Source of the DNA: Planctomycetota bacterium | Lineage (GTDB): Bacteria; Planctomycetota; JAFGQW01 | NCBI GenBank assembly: GCA_016935485.1 | Contig: JAFGQW010000094.1 | Span: 1 to 55,812 of the forward strand | DNA length: 55,812 nucleotides | Reading direction: 5' to 3' | Part shown: in pieces, positions 20,886 to 30,012 of the stretch | How the letters are laid out: each line of letters opens with the position of its first letter | Numbering within the stretch: position 1 is the stretch's first letter | Position numbers and translations under genes: made by a program | The notes under the pieces: generated by a model | Database searches by the model: none | The model's input: the letters and a program-made list of their open reading frames with translations, nothing else | What the model was told of the DNA's origin: nothing

Positions 20886-21271
20886 GGAAGTGGGCCGGGC
20901 GACCGCGGCGGACGCTGCGTCCGTCGAGGAAAGTCCGGGCTCCAAAGGGCAGGGTGGTGGGTAATGCCCACCGGGAGTGATCCCAGAGCCAGTGCAACAG
21001 AAAGGATACCGCCTCGCTTGCGAGGTAAGGGTGAAATGGTGGAGTAAGAGCCCACCAGCGGGGGGAGCGATCCCTCCGGCTCGGTAAACCTCACCCGGAG
21101 CAAGGCCGAATAGGGAAGGACGAGGCGGCCCGCCTCCTCGTCGGCCGCCGGGCAACCGGCGCCGACTACTTCCGGGTAGGCCGCTCGAGGCAGCCGGTGA
21201 CGGCTGTCCCAGAGAAATGGTCGCCGCCGCCCCTCGGGGCGGGACAGAACCCGGCTTACAGGCCCACTTCC
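20886..21271 (+). ncRNA. rnpB: RNase P RNA, bacterial class A
   Basis: Catalytic RNA that matures the 5' ends of tRNAs and tmRNA. Conserved core elements are present in order: GAGGAAAGTCCGGGCTCC (20927-20944), AACAGAAAGGATACCGCC region, GTGAAATGGTGGAGTAAGAGCCCACC, and the 3' element ACAGAACCCGGCTTACAGGCC. The 5' ggaagtgggcc pairs with the 3' ggcccacttcc to form P1, which sets the ends. A GC hairpin without a T run follows at about 21283-21300. Confidence 0.97.
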
Positions 21272-21363
21272 TTGTCTTTCTCCGCCCCCCGGGGGGGGCG
21301 CATCGGGCGGCGTCCGGAGCCGCCAGCCCGCGGGCCGTCCCCGCGCAGGAAAGACGTCATATC

Positions 21364-23214
21364 ATGGACTGGACCAACCTCTATTCCATCGTGCTGATGA
21401 TCGTCGGCATCGGCGTCATCATCTTCGTCCACGAGCTCGGCCACTACCTGGTCGCGAAGTGGGCGGACGTCAAGGTCGAGGCGTTCAGCCTGGGCTTCGG
21501 TCCGGCGCTCTTCCAGCGACGGATCGGCGAGACGGTCTACAAGCTGTGCGCGATCCCGCTGGGCGGCTACGTGAAGATGACCGGCGAGACGCCGGGCGGG
21601 CCCTCCTCGGACGACCCGCGCGAGTTCGGCGCGAAGAGCGTCGGGGTGCGCGCGGCGATCATCAGCGCCGGCGTGGTGATGAACCTCCTGCTGGCGTGCG
21701 TGGCGTTTCCGGTGGTCTTCAGCCTCGGCGTGCGCATGGACGCGCCCGATGTCGGTAGCGTCGTGAAGGGCACGCCGGCCTGGTCTCAGGGGCTGGAGAG
21801 CGGGGACCGCGTGGTCGCGGTCAACGGTGCGGCGGTGCGCTCCTTCGACCACCTCCTCTTCGAGATCGCACTGAGCGATGGCCCGCTCCGGCTGGAGGTG
21901 GAGCGCGCCGGCCGGCGGACCACCGTGGAGGTGGCGGCCGAGTACGACGGGGACATCGGGGTGCCGCGCATCGGGGTCAGGCCCGCCACGGAACTGTGGG
22001 TCACGCCGCGCGGACGCGGCCCGGTGGCCGGCCTGGACGGGCCGGCGAAGGTGCTCCGCCTGAACGGCATTGAGGGGACGGACGCCGATCGCATCCGGGA
22101 GCTCGTGGACGGGGTCTCGGCGCGCAAGCCGGTCGACATGGAGCTGGTCGTGGAGCGCGCCGGTGCGGCCACCACGCTCCGGTTTGAGGCGCGGATGGTG
22201 CCGACCGAGGGCTGGTTCCTGGGCATCCAGTTTCCCGGCGCCGCCACGGTGCGCGCGGTGCGAGCCGTCGGCCCGTTCCTGGATCTCCGGGCCGGGGACC
22301 GGATCGTGTCCGTGGCCGGCCGGCCGGTGAACAACGAGGTCGCGGTGCTCGAGAGCGTGCTCGCGGCGCCGGCCGGTCCCGTGGCGATGCACGTGGCGCG
22401 GGGGGCGGCGCCGGAGAAAGTCGAGCCGATCGAGGTGGCGGCGCTGGCCGATCCGGCGACGCGCCGTGCCGTGATGGAGAACCTGGCGTTCGAGGATGGC
22501 AGCGGTGGGACCGTCGTCGTTCCCATCGAAGGAGAGGCCGCGGCCGCCGCCGGCTTCGAGGTCTCAGACCGGATCGTGGCCGTCGACGGCGAGAAGGTCA
22601 CGAGCGGCGCGGAGCTGCGCAACCGCATTGAGCGCTTCGATCCCGCGCGCCAGCCCCAGGGGCTGGTGTTCGAGGTGGAACGGACCGTTTTCGAGGACGG
22701 TGCGCCGGTGGTGCGCACGGTGACGCTTGCCGCCTCTCCGGCGCCCAGGCAGAGAAACGACGCCCTGGCGGAGGTGCAGCTCGGCCACGCGCCGGTGCAG
22801 ACCGATGTGCGGTTTCCGTTCCCGGCCAGTATCTGGCAGGGGCTGCGCTACACCAAGATCTGGACCTTCAACACGCTGAAGACGCTCGAGCGGATCGTGA
22901 CTGGCCGGGTCTCGGCCAAGACGCTCGGCGGGATCATCACGATCGGCAAGGTGACCTACGACTTCGCGGAGAAGGGCTTCATCAATCTGCTCTACTTCCT
23001 CGCCATCCTGAGCGTCAATCTGGCGATCATCAACCTGCTTCCCATTCCCGTTCTCGACGGCGGGCACCTGCTCTTCCTGGCCATCGAGAAGATCAAGGGG
23101 TCGCCGGTGAGCGAGCGGGTAGTCGGCGTGGGCCAGGCCATCGGCCTCGTGCTGCTTCTCGCGCTGATCGTGTTCGTGACCTTCAACGACATCCAGCGCT
23201 GGTTCCTGTCCTGA
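21364..23214 (+). CDS. rseP: RIP metalloprotease RseP (site-2 protease)
   Basis: 616 residues, well above the usual 420-450. Intramembrane zinc protease that cleaves anti-sigma factors and signal-peptide remnants. Zinc motif HELGH at 23-27 in the first TM helix, GFGP and the GGYVKMTGE hairpin after it, and LDGGHL with NLLPIPVLDGG in the penultimate TM segment. Between them lies a large extracytoplasmic part with at least three PDZ-like units (G..SGDRVVAVNG, LRAGDRIVSVAG, EVSDRIVAVDG). ATG at 21364 precedes the first TM directly. The upstream frame runs into rnpB and is not used. Confidence 0.95.
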   Translation: MDWTNLYSIVLMIVGIGVIIFVHELGHYLVAKWADVKVEAFSLGFGPALFQRRIGETVYKLCAIPLGGYVKMTGETPGGPSSDDPREFGAKSVGVRAAIISAGVVMNLLLACVAFPVVFSLGVRMDAPDVGSVVKGTPAWSQGLESGDRVVAVNGAAVRSFDHLLFEIALSDGPLRLEVERAGRRTTVEVAAEYDGDIGVPRIGVRPATELWVTPRGRGPVAGLDGPAKVLRLNGIEGTDADRIRELVDGVSARKPVDMELVVERAGAATTLRFEARMVPTEGWFLGIQFPGAATVRAVRAVGPFLDLRAGDRIVSVAGRPVNNEVAVLESVLAAPAGPVAMHVARGAAPEKVEPIEVAALADPATRRAVMENLAFEDGSGGTVVVPIEGEAAAAAGFEVSDRIVAVDGEKVTSGAELRNRIERFDPARQPQGLVFEVERTVFEDGAPVVRTVTLAASPAPRQRNDALAEVQLGHAPVQTDVRFPFPASIWQGLRYTKIWTFNTLKTLERIVTGRVSAKTLGGIITIGKVTYDFAEKGFINLLYFLAILSVNLAIINLLPIPVLDGGHLLFLAIEKIKGSPVSERVVGVGQAIGLVLLLALIVFVTFNDIQRWFLS

Positions 23215-23317
23215 GGGCCCCGGCGCGGGGAGGCGGGAGTCTCGATCCCGCGCCGCCGGAACGCTCTCCCGGCAGGTCCGCGGGGGCGCGGCGGCGCTTG
23301 CCGTTCCGGGCTGTGGG

Positions 23318-23983
23318 CTACCCATCCGCACGCGCCGCGCGGCCGCCGGCGCCGTCCTCGGCGAGCGGCTCGCCGCGCAGGCAGCGCCGGTGGACGGGCA
23401 CCTCCTGGGTGCCCTGCGCGGAGCGGGCCACCGCCACCAGCGCCTTCTCCTCCCCGGGCCGGATGGGGCCGTGGCAGACGGCGCAGAGCACGAGCTTTCC
23501 CTGCCACTGCTTGAGCACGTCCAGGCGGTAGCGGATCGAGCGCGAGAACGGGTGGAGCCGCACGGCATTGAGGAGCTTCTTCTCCTGGAGGCTCTCCACC
23601 GCGCGTGCGGCGAACTCCGGCGTGATCCCGCAGGCGTCGGCCACGTCCCGGATGCGAAGGTTCCCGGCGGGGCCGTCCAGGCCCTGGGTGAGGCGAAGGA
23701 GCCGGTTGAAAACGCTCTGCTCGCCGAGACTGAGATCGCGCAGCAGGAAGTCGCTGATGAAGTTGGGAAAGAAGAAGCCCCCCTCGGCCAGCGCCACGTA
23801 GCGATCGAGCTCGGCGGACGGAATCACGGGGGGGCGCGGCGCTGCGGACGGCTCGGCCGCGGGCCGGGTGGCGGCGTCAGGCTGGGCGGCGACCGCGGGC
23901 GCCGCTGCCGCCGCGGGCTGGCCGGTGACGCGCTGGGCGCCCAGGATGACCTCGAACGTCTCGCGCAGTTTCCGGTTGGCCAT
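23318..23983 (-). CDS. Winged-helix protein with C-terminal zinc-binding motif
   Basis: 221 residues. Short helical N-terminus, Ala/Pro linker (about 20-50), then a region reminiscent of replication-initiator or HTH_36 winged helices (LSLGEQSVFNRLLRLTQG ... IRDVADACGITPEFAARAVESLQEKKLL). The C-terminus has a Cys/His cluster (LCAVCHGPI ... VHRRC) that may bind zinc. It lies 80 bases downstream of the parA-like gene on the same strand, so the two are probably an operon. It could serve as the DNA-binding partner of that ParA. This is inference; I do not recognise a named family. Confidence 0.75.
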   Translation of the reverse strand: MANRKLRETFEVILGAQRVTGQPAAAAAPAVAAQPDAATRPAAEPSAAPRPPVIPSAELDRYVALAEGGFFFPNFISDFLLRDLSLGEQSVFNRLLRLTQGLDGPAGNLRIRDVADACGITPEFAARAVESLQEKKLLNAVRLHPFSRSIRYRLDVLKQWQGKLVLCAVCHGPIRPGEEKALVAVARSAQGTQEVPVHRRCLRGEPLAEDGAGGRAARADG

Positions 23984-24063
23984 CGGCGATCACCTCGGCG
24001 CCGGGCGAGACGGCCGGCGGCAGGTGCGGCAGACCCGGGCGGTGGCGGACATCCGGATCCTCC

Positions 24064-25176
24064 TCATCCTTGCGGCGGGGACGCCGGCGTCGGCGCCAGC
24101 GGGCTGTACCCGATCGCCGCCCCGCCGCGGGGGGCGGGCGGCACCTTGCCGGGCATCTCCTTGAACTCGAACGGGCTCGAACCCTCCGTGGTGCCGCCCT
24201 CGTCGAAGGGCGCCGCCGGCGCCGGCGTCTCTTCCGGCAGGTCCGCCGGCGCGTTCAGCAGCTCCATCGCCAGGCGGGTGTAGTCCTTGGCACTGCGGCT
24301 CTGCGGGAAGCAGTACACCATGGGCGACTTGATCAGCGGCGCCTTGGCGATGTTGGCGTCCGTCTTGATCGAGCTCAGCAGCCGCCCCTCGAAGGTGTGG
24401 CGCAGCATCTCCAGCATCCGGTTGGAGAGCTTCACCCGGCGGTCGATCTTGGTGGGCAGGATCCAGGTCTTCAGCCGGTGCCCCATCTTCTCCTTGAGCA
24501 GGTTGAAAGTGTTCGTCAGATCGTCGATGGCCTTCATGCTGTAGCACTGGGTCTCGATCGGCACCAGCGCCTCCGTGCTCGCCACCAGCGCGTTGATCGT
24601 GATCGTGCTGAGATTCGGCGGACAGTCGAAGAGAATGATGTTGAAGAAGTCGAAGTAGGGCCGGAGCTTCGTCTCGAGGATCCGCTCCTTCATGAGCATT
24701 TCCTTGAGCTTGATGTCGGCCCCGGCCAGGCGGATGTCGGCCGGCACGAGGTAGATGTTGTGGAAGCGGGTCTTCAGGACCACATGCCGGGCGGTTACCG
24801 CGTCGTCCACGAGCAGGTTGTTGCTGGTGAGCTCGATCTCGTCGGGGTTAAGACCGAAGGAGATGCTGAGGTTGGCCTGGGCATCGAGATCGACGCACAG
24901 CACCCGGTAGCCCATGTTCGCGAAGCAGCCGGCGAGGTTGAACGAGGTGGTGGTCTTGCCGACGCCGCCCTTCTGGTTGACGACACTGATCCGCTTGAAG
25001 GCGACCTTGCCCACGAGCTCGAGGATCTGCTCGAGCACCTTCTGCGGATAGACCCGGTGGTTCTGCTCGTCCCGCCGGATGCCCTTGAGCTTTCCCTCGC
25101 GCTCCCATTCGAGCAGCGTGTTCCGGGGCACACCCGCGATGGTGGCAACCTCGCGGCAGGTGTACGTCTGGCTCAC
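24064..25176 (-). CDS. ParA/Soj ATPase with fused N-terminal MerR-like DNA-binding domain
   Basis: 370 residues. GTG start at 25176 has GAGGGAG upstream. Residues 1-58 are a MerR-type HTH (YTCREVATIAGVPRNTLLEWEREGKLKGIRR ... VYPQKVLEQILEL). From about 62 a full ParA domain follows: deviant Walker A KGGVGKTT at 69-76, VDLDAQANLS, FDCPPNLSTITINAL and the C-terminal regions. The tail (about 320-370) is Pro/Gly-rich and probably disordered. ParA proteins segregate DNA or position cargo by ATP-dependent DNA binding. No ParB or parS is seen here, so this is an orphan with its own sequence-specific domain. Confidence 0.9.
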   Translation of the reverse strand: MSQTYTCREVATIAGVPRNTLLEWEREGKLKGIRRDEQNHRVYPQKVLEQILELVGKVAFKRISVVNQKGGVGKTTTSFNLAGCFANMGYRVLCVDLDAQANLSISFGLNPDEIELTSNNLLVDDAVTARHVVLKTRFHNIYLVPADIRLAGADIKLKEMLMKERILETKLRPYFDFFNIILFDCPPNLSTITINALVASTEALVPIETQCYSMKAIDDLTNTFNLLKEKMGHRLKTWILPTKIDRRVKLSNRMLEMLRHTFEGRLLSSIKTDANIAKAPLIKSPMVYCFPQSRSAKDYTRLAMELLNAPADLPEETPAPAAPFDEGGTTEGSSPFEFKEMPGKVPPAPRGGAAIGYSPLAPTPASPPQG

Positions 25177-25288
25177 AATTCCCTCCCTCGCGCCGAGAAC
25201 CGACCTGACGGCCGTGGCGCCTGAGACTGGTTCCGCCCACTGCCTGAACAGCCACGGTGGTTGACCGTGATCCAGAGTCTGGACGAAG

Positions 25289-25317
25289 ATCATACCGTGG
25301 TTGGCCAGCGCTGCCAA
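25289..25317 (-). promoter_or_regulatory. Predicted sigma70-type promoter for parA-like gene
   Basis: On the minus strand TTGGCA, 17-base spacer, TATGAT, leaving a leader of about 105 bases. It is one of the best matches to consensus in the window. Confidence 0.6.
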
Positions 25318-25363
25318 TCCCTTTTCCGGACGGATCTTCCCAGGTCTTCCGGAGGGCGTTACC

Positions 25364-26656
25364 ATGGGGCTCGGCCGGTCCGCCGCCGTGCGCACACGAC
25401 CCAAGTCCTTCAAGGAGCGCATGCGTCAGGAATCCCCTGTCCTCGGGCTCGTCCTCTGGGTGCTTCTCGCGGCGGGCTGCGACGTCGGCGCGCCCGGGCC
25501 GGGAGCGGCGGAGGGTTCCCGGGCGAGCCCGGAGGAGGCCCCCGCTGCCCGGCCGACTCCCCCGGGCTCCGTGCGTCTGGCGGCGATCTTCCCGACCTCC
25601 GGGCGCTACGAGGCCAGCGGTCGGGAGTCGTTTCGCGGCGTCCGGATCGCCGTCGAGGAGACCAACGCGGCGGGCGGAGTCGCCGGCCGGCCGCTCTTCC
25701 TGGTGGAGTACCCCACCCGGAGCGACGTGGAGTCGACCGGCGGGGCAGCCAGGCGGGCGGTGGCGGAGGGCGCCCTGGCGCTCATCGGCTCCAACTCGAG
25801 CCTGCTCAGCCAGGCGATGGCGGAGGTGGCCGAGGAGGCGGGTGTCGTGATGGTGTCCAACGTGTCCACCGCGACCGAGCTCACGGTCGGGCGGCCGTTC
25901 GTGTTTCGCACCTGCTACTCCAACGACGAGCTCGCCCGCCTGCTGGTGGAGTTCGTCTGGACGCACCTCGGCGGCCGCCGGCCCGTCGTGTTGCAGGAGG
26001 TAGCGCGCCTCTACAGCAAGGACCTCGGCGAGGCCTTTGCCCGTCACTTCCAGGATCGGATCCGGTCGAGCGACGATCCGTCCGCCGCGATCCGGGTCCG
26101 GCATTACGTGACCATGGAGTCCGACTTCACGCCGCACCTCGATGAGATCCGCCTCTTCCGCGCGGACGTGATCTTCCTCCCGTCGAGCTTCGATGACGCC
26201 ACGCTCGTGGCCATGCACATGAAGGCCATGGGCCTCGAGGTGACGCTGGTGGGGGGGGACAGCTGGGCGAGCAAGAAGCTCTTCAACCGGGGCGATCCCG
26301 GCCGCCCGGCCTACCACACCGACCACTGGAGCCCGGACCCCGCGAGCCCCTTCTGCGCGGCGTACCAGGCTCGCCACGGCATGACGCCGGAGTGCGGACG
26401 GGCGGCCCTGGCCTACGATGCGGTGCAGGCGGTGGCGGCGGCCTTGCGGGGGCTCGCGGGCGCCTGGCCGGAGGCGGACCCGGTCGGCGAGGGGCTTGCC
26501 GCCGTCCGGCGCGAGCTGCGGGATCGGCTCGCCACGGTGCGGACCCAGGGGGCTTCGAGTCTCATCGGGTTCGATCGGCACGGCAATGGCCAGAGACCGT
26601 GCTACGTGTTCGAGGTGTATCGGGGAAACCGCACGCTGGCGGCGACTCTGGAGTGA
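25364..26656 (+). CDS. LivJ-like periplasmic ligand-binding lipoprotein
   Basis: 430 residues from ATG 25364 (GGAGGG 7 bases upstream). An in-frame ATG at 25421 would give a more typical lipoprotein signal (MRQESPVLGLVLWVLLAAGC), so the true start is uncertain. The type I periplasmic binding fold is clear: SVRLAAIFPTSGRYEASGRESFRGVRIAVEETNAAGG, ALIGSNSSLLSQAMAEVAEE, YTMESDFTPHLDEIR-like hinge and YDAVQAVAAALRG. It would bind an amino acid or similar ligand. No ABC permease or ATPase genes are adjacent. Instead a histidine kinase follows after 67 bases, so ligand sensing is plausible. Confidence 0.88.
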   Translation: MGLGRSAAVRTRPKSFKERMRQESPVLGLVLWVLLAAGCDVGAPGPGAAEGSRASPEEAPAARPTPPGSVRLAAIFPTSGRYEASGRESFRGVRIAVEETNAAGGVAGRPLFLVEYPTRSDVESTGGAARRAVAEGALALIGSNSSLLSQAMAEVAEEAGVVMVSNVSTATELTVGRPFVFRTCYSNDELARLLVEFVWTHLGGRRPVVLQEVARLYSKDLGEAFARHFQDRIRSSDDPSAAIRVRHYVTMESDFTPHLDEIRLFRADVIFLPSSFDDATLVAMHMKAMGLEVTLVGGDSWASKKLFNRGDPGRPAYHTDHWSPDPASPFCAAYQARHGMTPECGRAALAYDAVQAVAAALRGLAGAWPEADPVGEGLAAVRRELRDRLATVRTQGASSLIGFDRHGNGQRPCYVFEVYRGNRTLAATLE

Positions 26657-26723
26657 TCCGACGGGGCCGCCCCCGGCCGGGCGCGGAGGGGGTCGGGTCC
26701 GGGTGAACCGGAAAGGGCGATCC

Positions 26724-28823
26724 ATGCCGCAAGCGGACCAGGGGCTTGCCACCGCCGCGGTCCGGCTGCCGGCGCTCCGCCGGCTGAACATGCGGATCGT
26801 CCGCCGCCTCGTGTTCGCCTTCGTGCTCATCGTGCTGCTCTTCCTTGCGAGTCTGCTGCCCTTCCAGCGCGGCCAGCTCCGCCGGTTCATCGACGACCGG
26901 CGGACGTTCCTGGACGTGCTGGTCGAGGCGCGGCGCGGCGACATCAGCCACTGGTGGGTGCAGGATTCGGTGGATGCCCACTGGTACCAGTTCGAGCGGA
27001 CCATCCTCGGCAACCCGGGCGTGCTCCGGGCCACGCTGTACTATCGGCCGGGGCCGGGCGAGCGTGCCGTCCGGGACGACCACGAGAGGCTCGTGGTGAC
27101 TTCGGACCCGGTCCTGGTCGAGGACACGTTCCGGGCCGCCCGGGCGGCCGGCGTCCAGCTCGAGTCCTGGGCGGCGGCGGCCGGCGATCCGGGGGCGCCG
27201 CTCCTCGCGGCGGCGGACGGTGCCATCTGGATCCGGTCCTCCTCCGGCCAGGGCTGGCGGGGCAAGCTCGGCGGCTTCACCCTGCCCGACCCGCCGCCCG
27301 ACGTGCGGAGTGTCGGCGTGGAGTCCGCGCACGCGATCCACAGCCGGGCCGGCCAGCGCGTGCTGTGGTACTGCGCGCTGATCTACATCGGCGCGCCGCG
27401 CCGTCCGGCGTTCGAGGAGGTGGGACACCTCGTCGTCGAGAACAGCCTGGCCGACGTAGACGCGCAGGAAGCGGCCATCCGGTCGCTCTTCTACGTGCTT
27501 TTCGGGGCGCTCTTCCTGGTGCTCCTCGGGGTGCTCAATTTCTCGCTCGCGCGCGACGTGGTGCGCCCCATCCGCGAGGTGCTGGCGGCCATGCGGCGGG
27601 CGGGAGCGGGGGATCTCGACGTGCGGCTCGAGAAGCACCGCGCCGACGAGATCGGGCTGATGGCGGAGCAGTTCAACCAGATGGTCCAGGATCTGCGCCG
27701 CTCCAAGGTGGCCATCGAGGACTACAGCCGCACGCTGGAGCAGCGGGTCGCCGACCGCACGCGCGAGCTGATGCGCAGCGAGGAGCGCGCCCGCGGGCTC
27801 AAGGACCACCTCATGGCGGTGCTCGAGCACGTGCAGGCCGGAGTCCTTGCCGTGGACGCGGCGGGCCGGATCGTCACCTTCAACGAACGGAGCGGCTACT
27901 TGCTGGGGCTCGACCCGGCGGGCGTACTCGGCCGTCCGGCCGCCGAAGTGCTCTCGGGACCGGGACTCGAACCCCTGCACCGGCTCGTGTTCGCGCGGAC
28001 CGACCTCTCCCCGATCTCCCGCGCGGAGGTGAAGCTCGGTCCGCCCGGGAAGGTGCGCGTCTGCCAGGCGGCCGTCACCACGCTCGAGGGAGGCGCCAAG
28101 GTCGTGGTGCTCGACGACGTGACCGAGCTGATCTACTCCAAGCGCCTGGTCGCGTGGCGGGAAGCGGTCGAGCGCGTCATTCACGACATCAAGAACCCGC
28201 TCACCCCGGTCCGGCTGAGCGCGCAGCAGATGCGGGTGGCCTACGAGGACCGCTCTCCGGATCTCCTCGACATCGTGGACCGGGCCACCCAGAACATCCT
28301 GACGAGCGTGGATAGCCTTGAGCGCATGCTCGCCGACTTCTCCTTGCTCTACCGGCGGCCCCGGGCGGAGCCCCGTCCGGTGGAGCTCAACGACATGGTG
28401 CGCAGGATCTTGCAGGAACAGGCTCCGGCCGTGGGAGAGGGCGTCGTGGTGGAGGCGCGGCTGGCGGACGATCTCCCCACCATCCTCGGCGACCCTCTGG
28501 GGCTGTGGCGCCTCGTGACGAATCTCGTCCAGAACGGGCTCGAAGCCATGCAGGGCCGGCGCGGATCGTTCACGGTGACGACGGCGGCCGTAGCCGGGAG
28601 CGTGCGCCTCATGATCTTCGACCAGGGGCCCGGGATCCCTCCGGACCGCATGGACAAGCTGTTCGAGCCCTATCTCACCACCAAGCCCAAGGGCACCGGG
28701 CTGGGGCTGGTCATCGCGCGCCAGATCGCGGAGGACCACGGCGGCTCGATCCGGGTGCGGAGCGAGGTCGGCGTGGGAACCGTGGTCGAGGTCGACCTGC
28801 CGCCTGGCGCCGCGGCCCGCTGA
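26724..28823 (+). CDS. NtrY-like membrane histidine kinase (HAMP-PAS-HisKA-HATPase)
   Basis: 699 residues. ATG 26724 has AAGGG 7 bases upstream; GTG 26703 is an alternative. Order: TM (about 30-50), extracytoplasmic sensor (about 55-250), TM (about 255-275), HAMP, coiled coil with PAS (HVQAGVLAVDAAGRIVTFNERSGYLLG), HisKA with His487 (RVIHDIKNPLTPVRLSAQQM, the NtrY-type HDIKNPLTP) and HATPase (NLVQNGLEAM, DQGPGIP, GTGLGLVIA). All kinase boxes are intact. No response regulator lies beside it. The preceding binding protein may present ligand to its sensor domain. Confidence 0.92.
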   Translation: MPQADQGLATAAVRLPALRRLNMRIVRRLVFAFVLIVLLFLASLLPFQRGQLRRFIDDRRTFLDVLVEARRGDISHWWVQDSVDAHWYQFERTILGNPGVLRATLYYRPGPGERAVRDDHERLVVTSDPVLVEDTFRAARAAGVQLESWAAAAGDPGAPLLAAADGAIWIRSSSGQGWRGKLGGFTLPDPPPDVRSVGVESAHAIHSRAGQRVLWYCALIYIGAPRRPAFEEVGHLVVENSLADVDAQEAAIRSLFYVLFGALFLVLLGVLNFSLARDVVRPIREVLAAMRRAGAGDLDVRLEKHRADEIGLMAEQFNQMVQDLRRSKVAIEDYSRTLEQRVADRTRELMRSEERARGLKDHLMAVLEHVQAGVLAVDAAGRIVTFNERSGYLLGLDPAGVLGRPAAEVLSGPGLEPLHRLVFARTDLSPISRAEVKLGPPGKVRVCQAAVTTLEGGAKVVVLDDVTELIYSKRLVAWREAVERVIHDIKNPLTPVRLSAQQMRVAYEDRSPDLLDIVDRATQNILTSVDSLERMLADFSLLYRRPRAEPRPVELNDMVRRILQEQAPAVGEGVVVEARLADDLPTILGDPLGLWRLVTNLVQNGLEAMQGRRGSFTVTTAAVAGSVRLMIFDQGPGIPPDRMDKLFEPYLTTKPKGTGLGLVIARQIAEDHGGSIRVRSEVGVGTVVEVDLPPGAAAR

Positions 28824-28928
28824 GCCGGATCCAGTGTGCGGCTGCGCGGCGGTGCGCGGGGCGAACGAGCTTTCCGGGAACCGTCGGTCCGGCCGCGCTG
28901 CGGCGCGGCCAGCCGGACTCGAGGGTCC

Positions 28929-28957
28929 TTCACTTTTCTGGCGCCCCGCGGTAGAAC
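28929..28957 (+). promoter_or_regulatory. Predicted promoter for the glycan-modification operon
   Basis: TTCACT, 17-base spacer, TAGAAC, about 110 bases before the glycosyltransferase start, in the 244-base gap 28824-29067. Confidence 0.4.
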
Positions 28958-29067
28958 ACTTCCGGCGCCGATCCCGGAGAGAGGGGGCGGCGGCCGAGGG
29001 GATGCCCGGGACGGGCGGGGACCGCCGGGTCTCGGGCTCGAGATCGGTGCTGGCAGCGGGACTCGTC

Positions 29068-30012
29068 ATGACGGGAGAGCACGTTCCGGCCGCCGGAAGC
29101 GCCCTGCTTCACGTGGTGATCCCTTCGTACAACGGCGGCGGCGCGATCCTGAGGTGCATCGCGTCCGTGCTGCGCGCCACGTACCGGCCGCTCCGCCTGA
29201 TCGTCGTCGACAACGCCTCGAGCGACGGCACGGTCCGCGAGATCGCCCGGCGCTTTCCCGCCTCCTGTCTGGTCCGCAATCCGCGCAACCTCGGCTTTTC
29301 GGGCGCCTGCAACGCGGGCATCGACGCCGCGCGCCGGGACGGCGCCGACCTGATCCTCATCCTCAACCAGGACACGGTCATCCACCCCGAGCTTCCCGCG
29401 ATCCTCGCCGGCCTGTTCCGGCGCCGCCCGCGGGCCGGAGCGGCCGGTCCGAAGACTTACTTCGGCCGTCCCGCGGCGGGGGCCGAGCGGCGGCTGCTGT
29501 ACGGCGGCGCCTGGCGCGGCCGTCTTCCGCTGCGCCAGTGTCTGCCGGGCATCGGCAAGCCGGATGTCGGCGGCCGGGCGGGTGCGGCCCGCGTGGACTA
29601 CGTGTGGGGGCACGGGATGATGCTCAGGGCCGAAGCCCTGGTGCGCGTCGGCGGATTCGACCCCGGCTTCTTCATGTACTTCGAGGACCTGGATCTCTGC
29701 CGCCGCATGGCGGCGACGGGCTACGAGGTGTGGTACGTGCCCGCCGCCGTCATGTGGCACGACATCACGGACGGGGCCCGGGCGATCCACTCGGAGCGAT
29801 GGCGCTGGGTCGAGAAGATGAGGAGCATGCGCCACTTCCACCGCAAGCACTACGGCCCGGCGGCGGCCCGCGCGCTCAACGCCCTGACGGCGCTGGCGGA
29901 GATCGAGCGGCTCGTCTGGCGCGGGCATCTCAGGGCCGCGCGCCATCTGCTCGCCGCCTACGTCGTGACCTTTCCCGGAGCTTGTCATGCGGCCGAAGCC
30001 GCTCGCCAGTGA
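29068..30012 (+). CDS. Family 2 glycosyltransferase (rhamnosyltransferase-like)
   Basis: 314 residues from ATG 29068; ATG 29002 is an in-frame alternative. GT-A fold signs: HVVIPSYNGGGAILRCIASVL, IVVDNASSDGT, NPRNLGFSGACNAGID, LILNQDT as the metal-binding Asp region, and WGHGMMLRAEALVRVGGFDPGFFMYFEDLDLCRRMAATG, typical of WbbL/GT2 rhamnosyltransferases. It should transfer a sugar from an NDP-sugar to a cell-surface glycan on the cytoplasmic side. Its last 26 bases overlap the next gene, so the four genes to 32610 are likely one operon. Confidence 0.9.
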   Translation: MTGEHVPAAGSALLHVVIPSYNGGGAILRCIASVLRATYRPLRLIVVDNASSDGTVREIARRFPASCLVRNPRNLGFSGACNAGIDAARRDGADLILILNQDTVIHPELPAILAGLFRRRPRAGAAGPKTYFGRPAAGAERRLLYGGAWRGRLPLRQCLPGIGKPDVGGRAGAARVDYVWGHGMMLRAEALVRVGGFDPGFFMYFEDLDLCRRMAATGYEVWYVPAAVMWHDITDGARAIHSERWRWVEKMRSMRHFHRKHYGPAAARALNALTALAEIERLVWRGHLRAARHLLAAYVVTFPGACHAAEAARQ

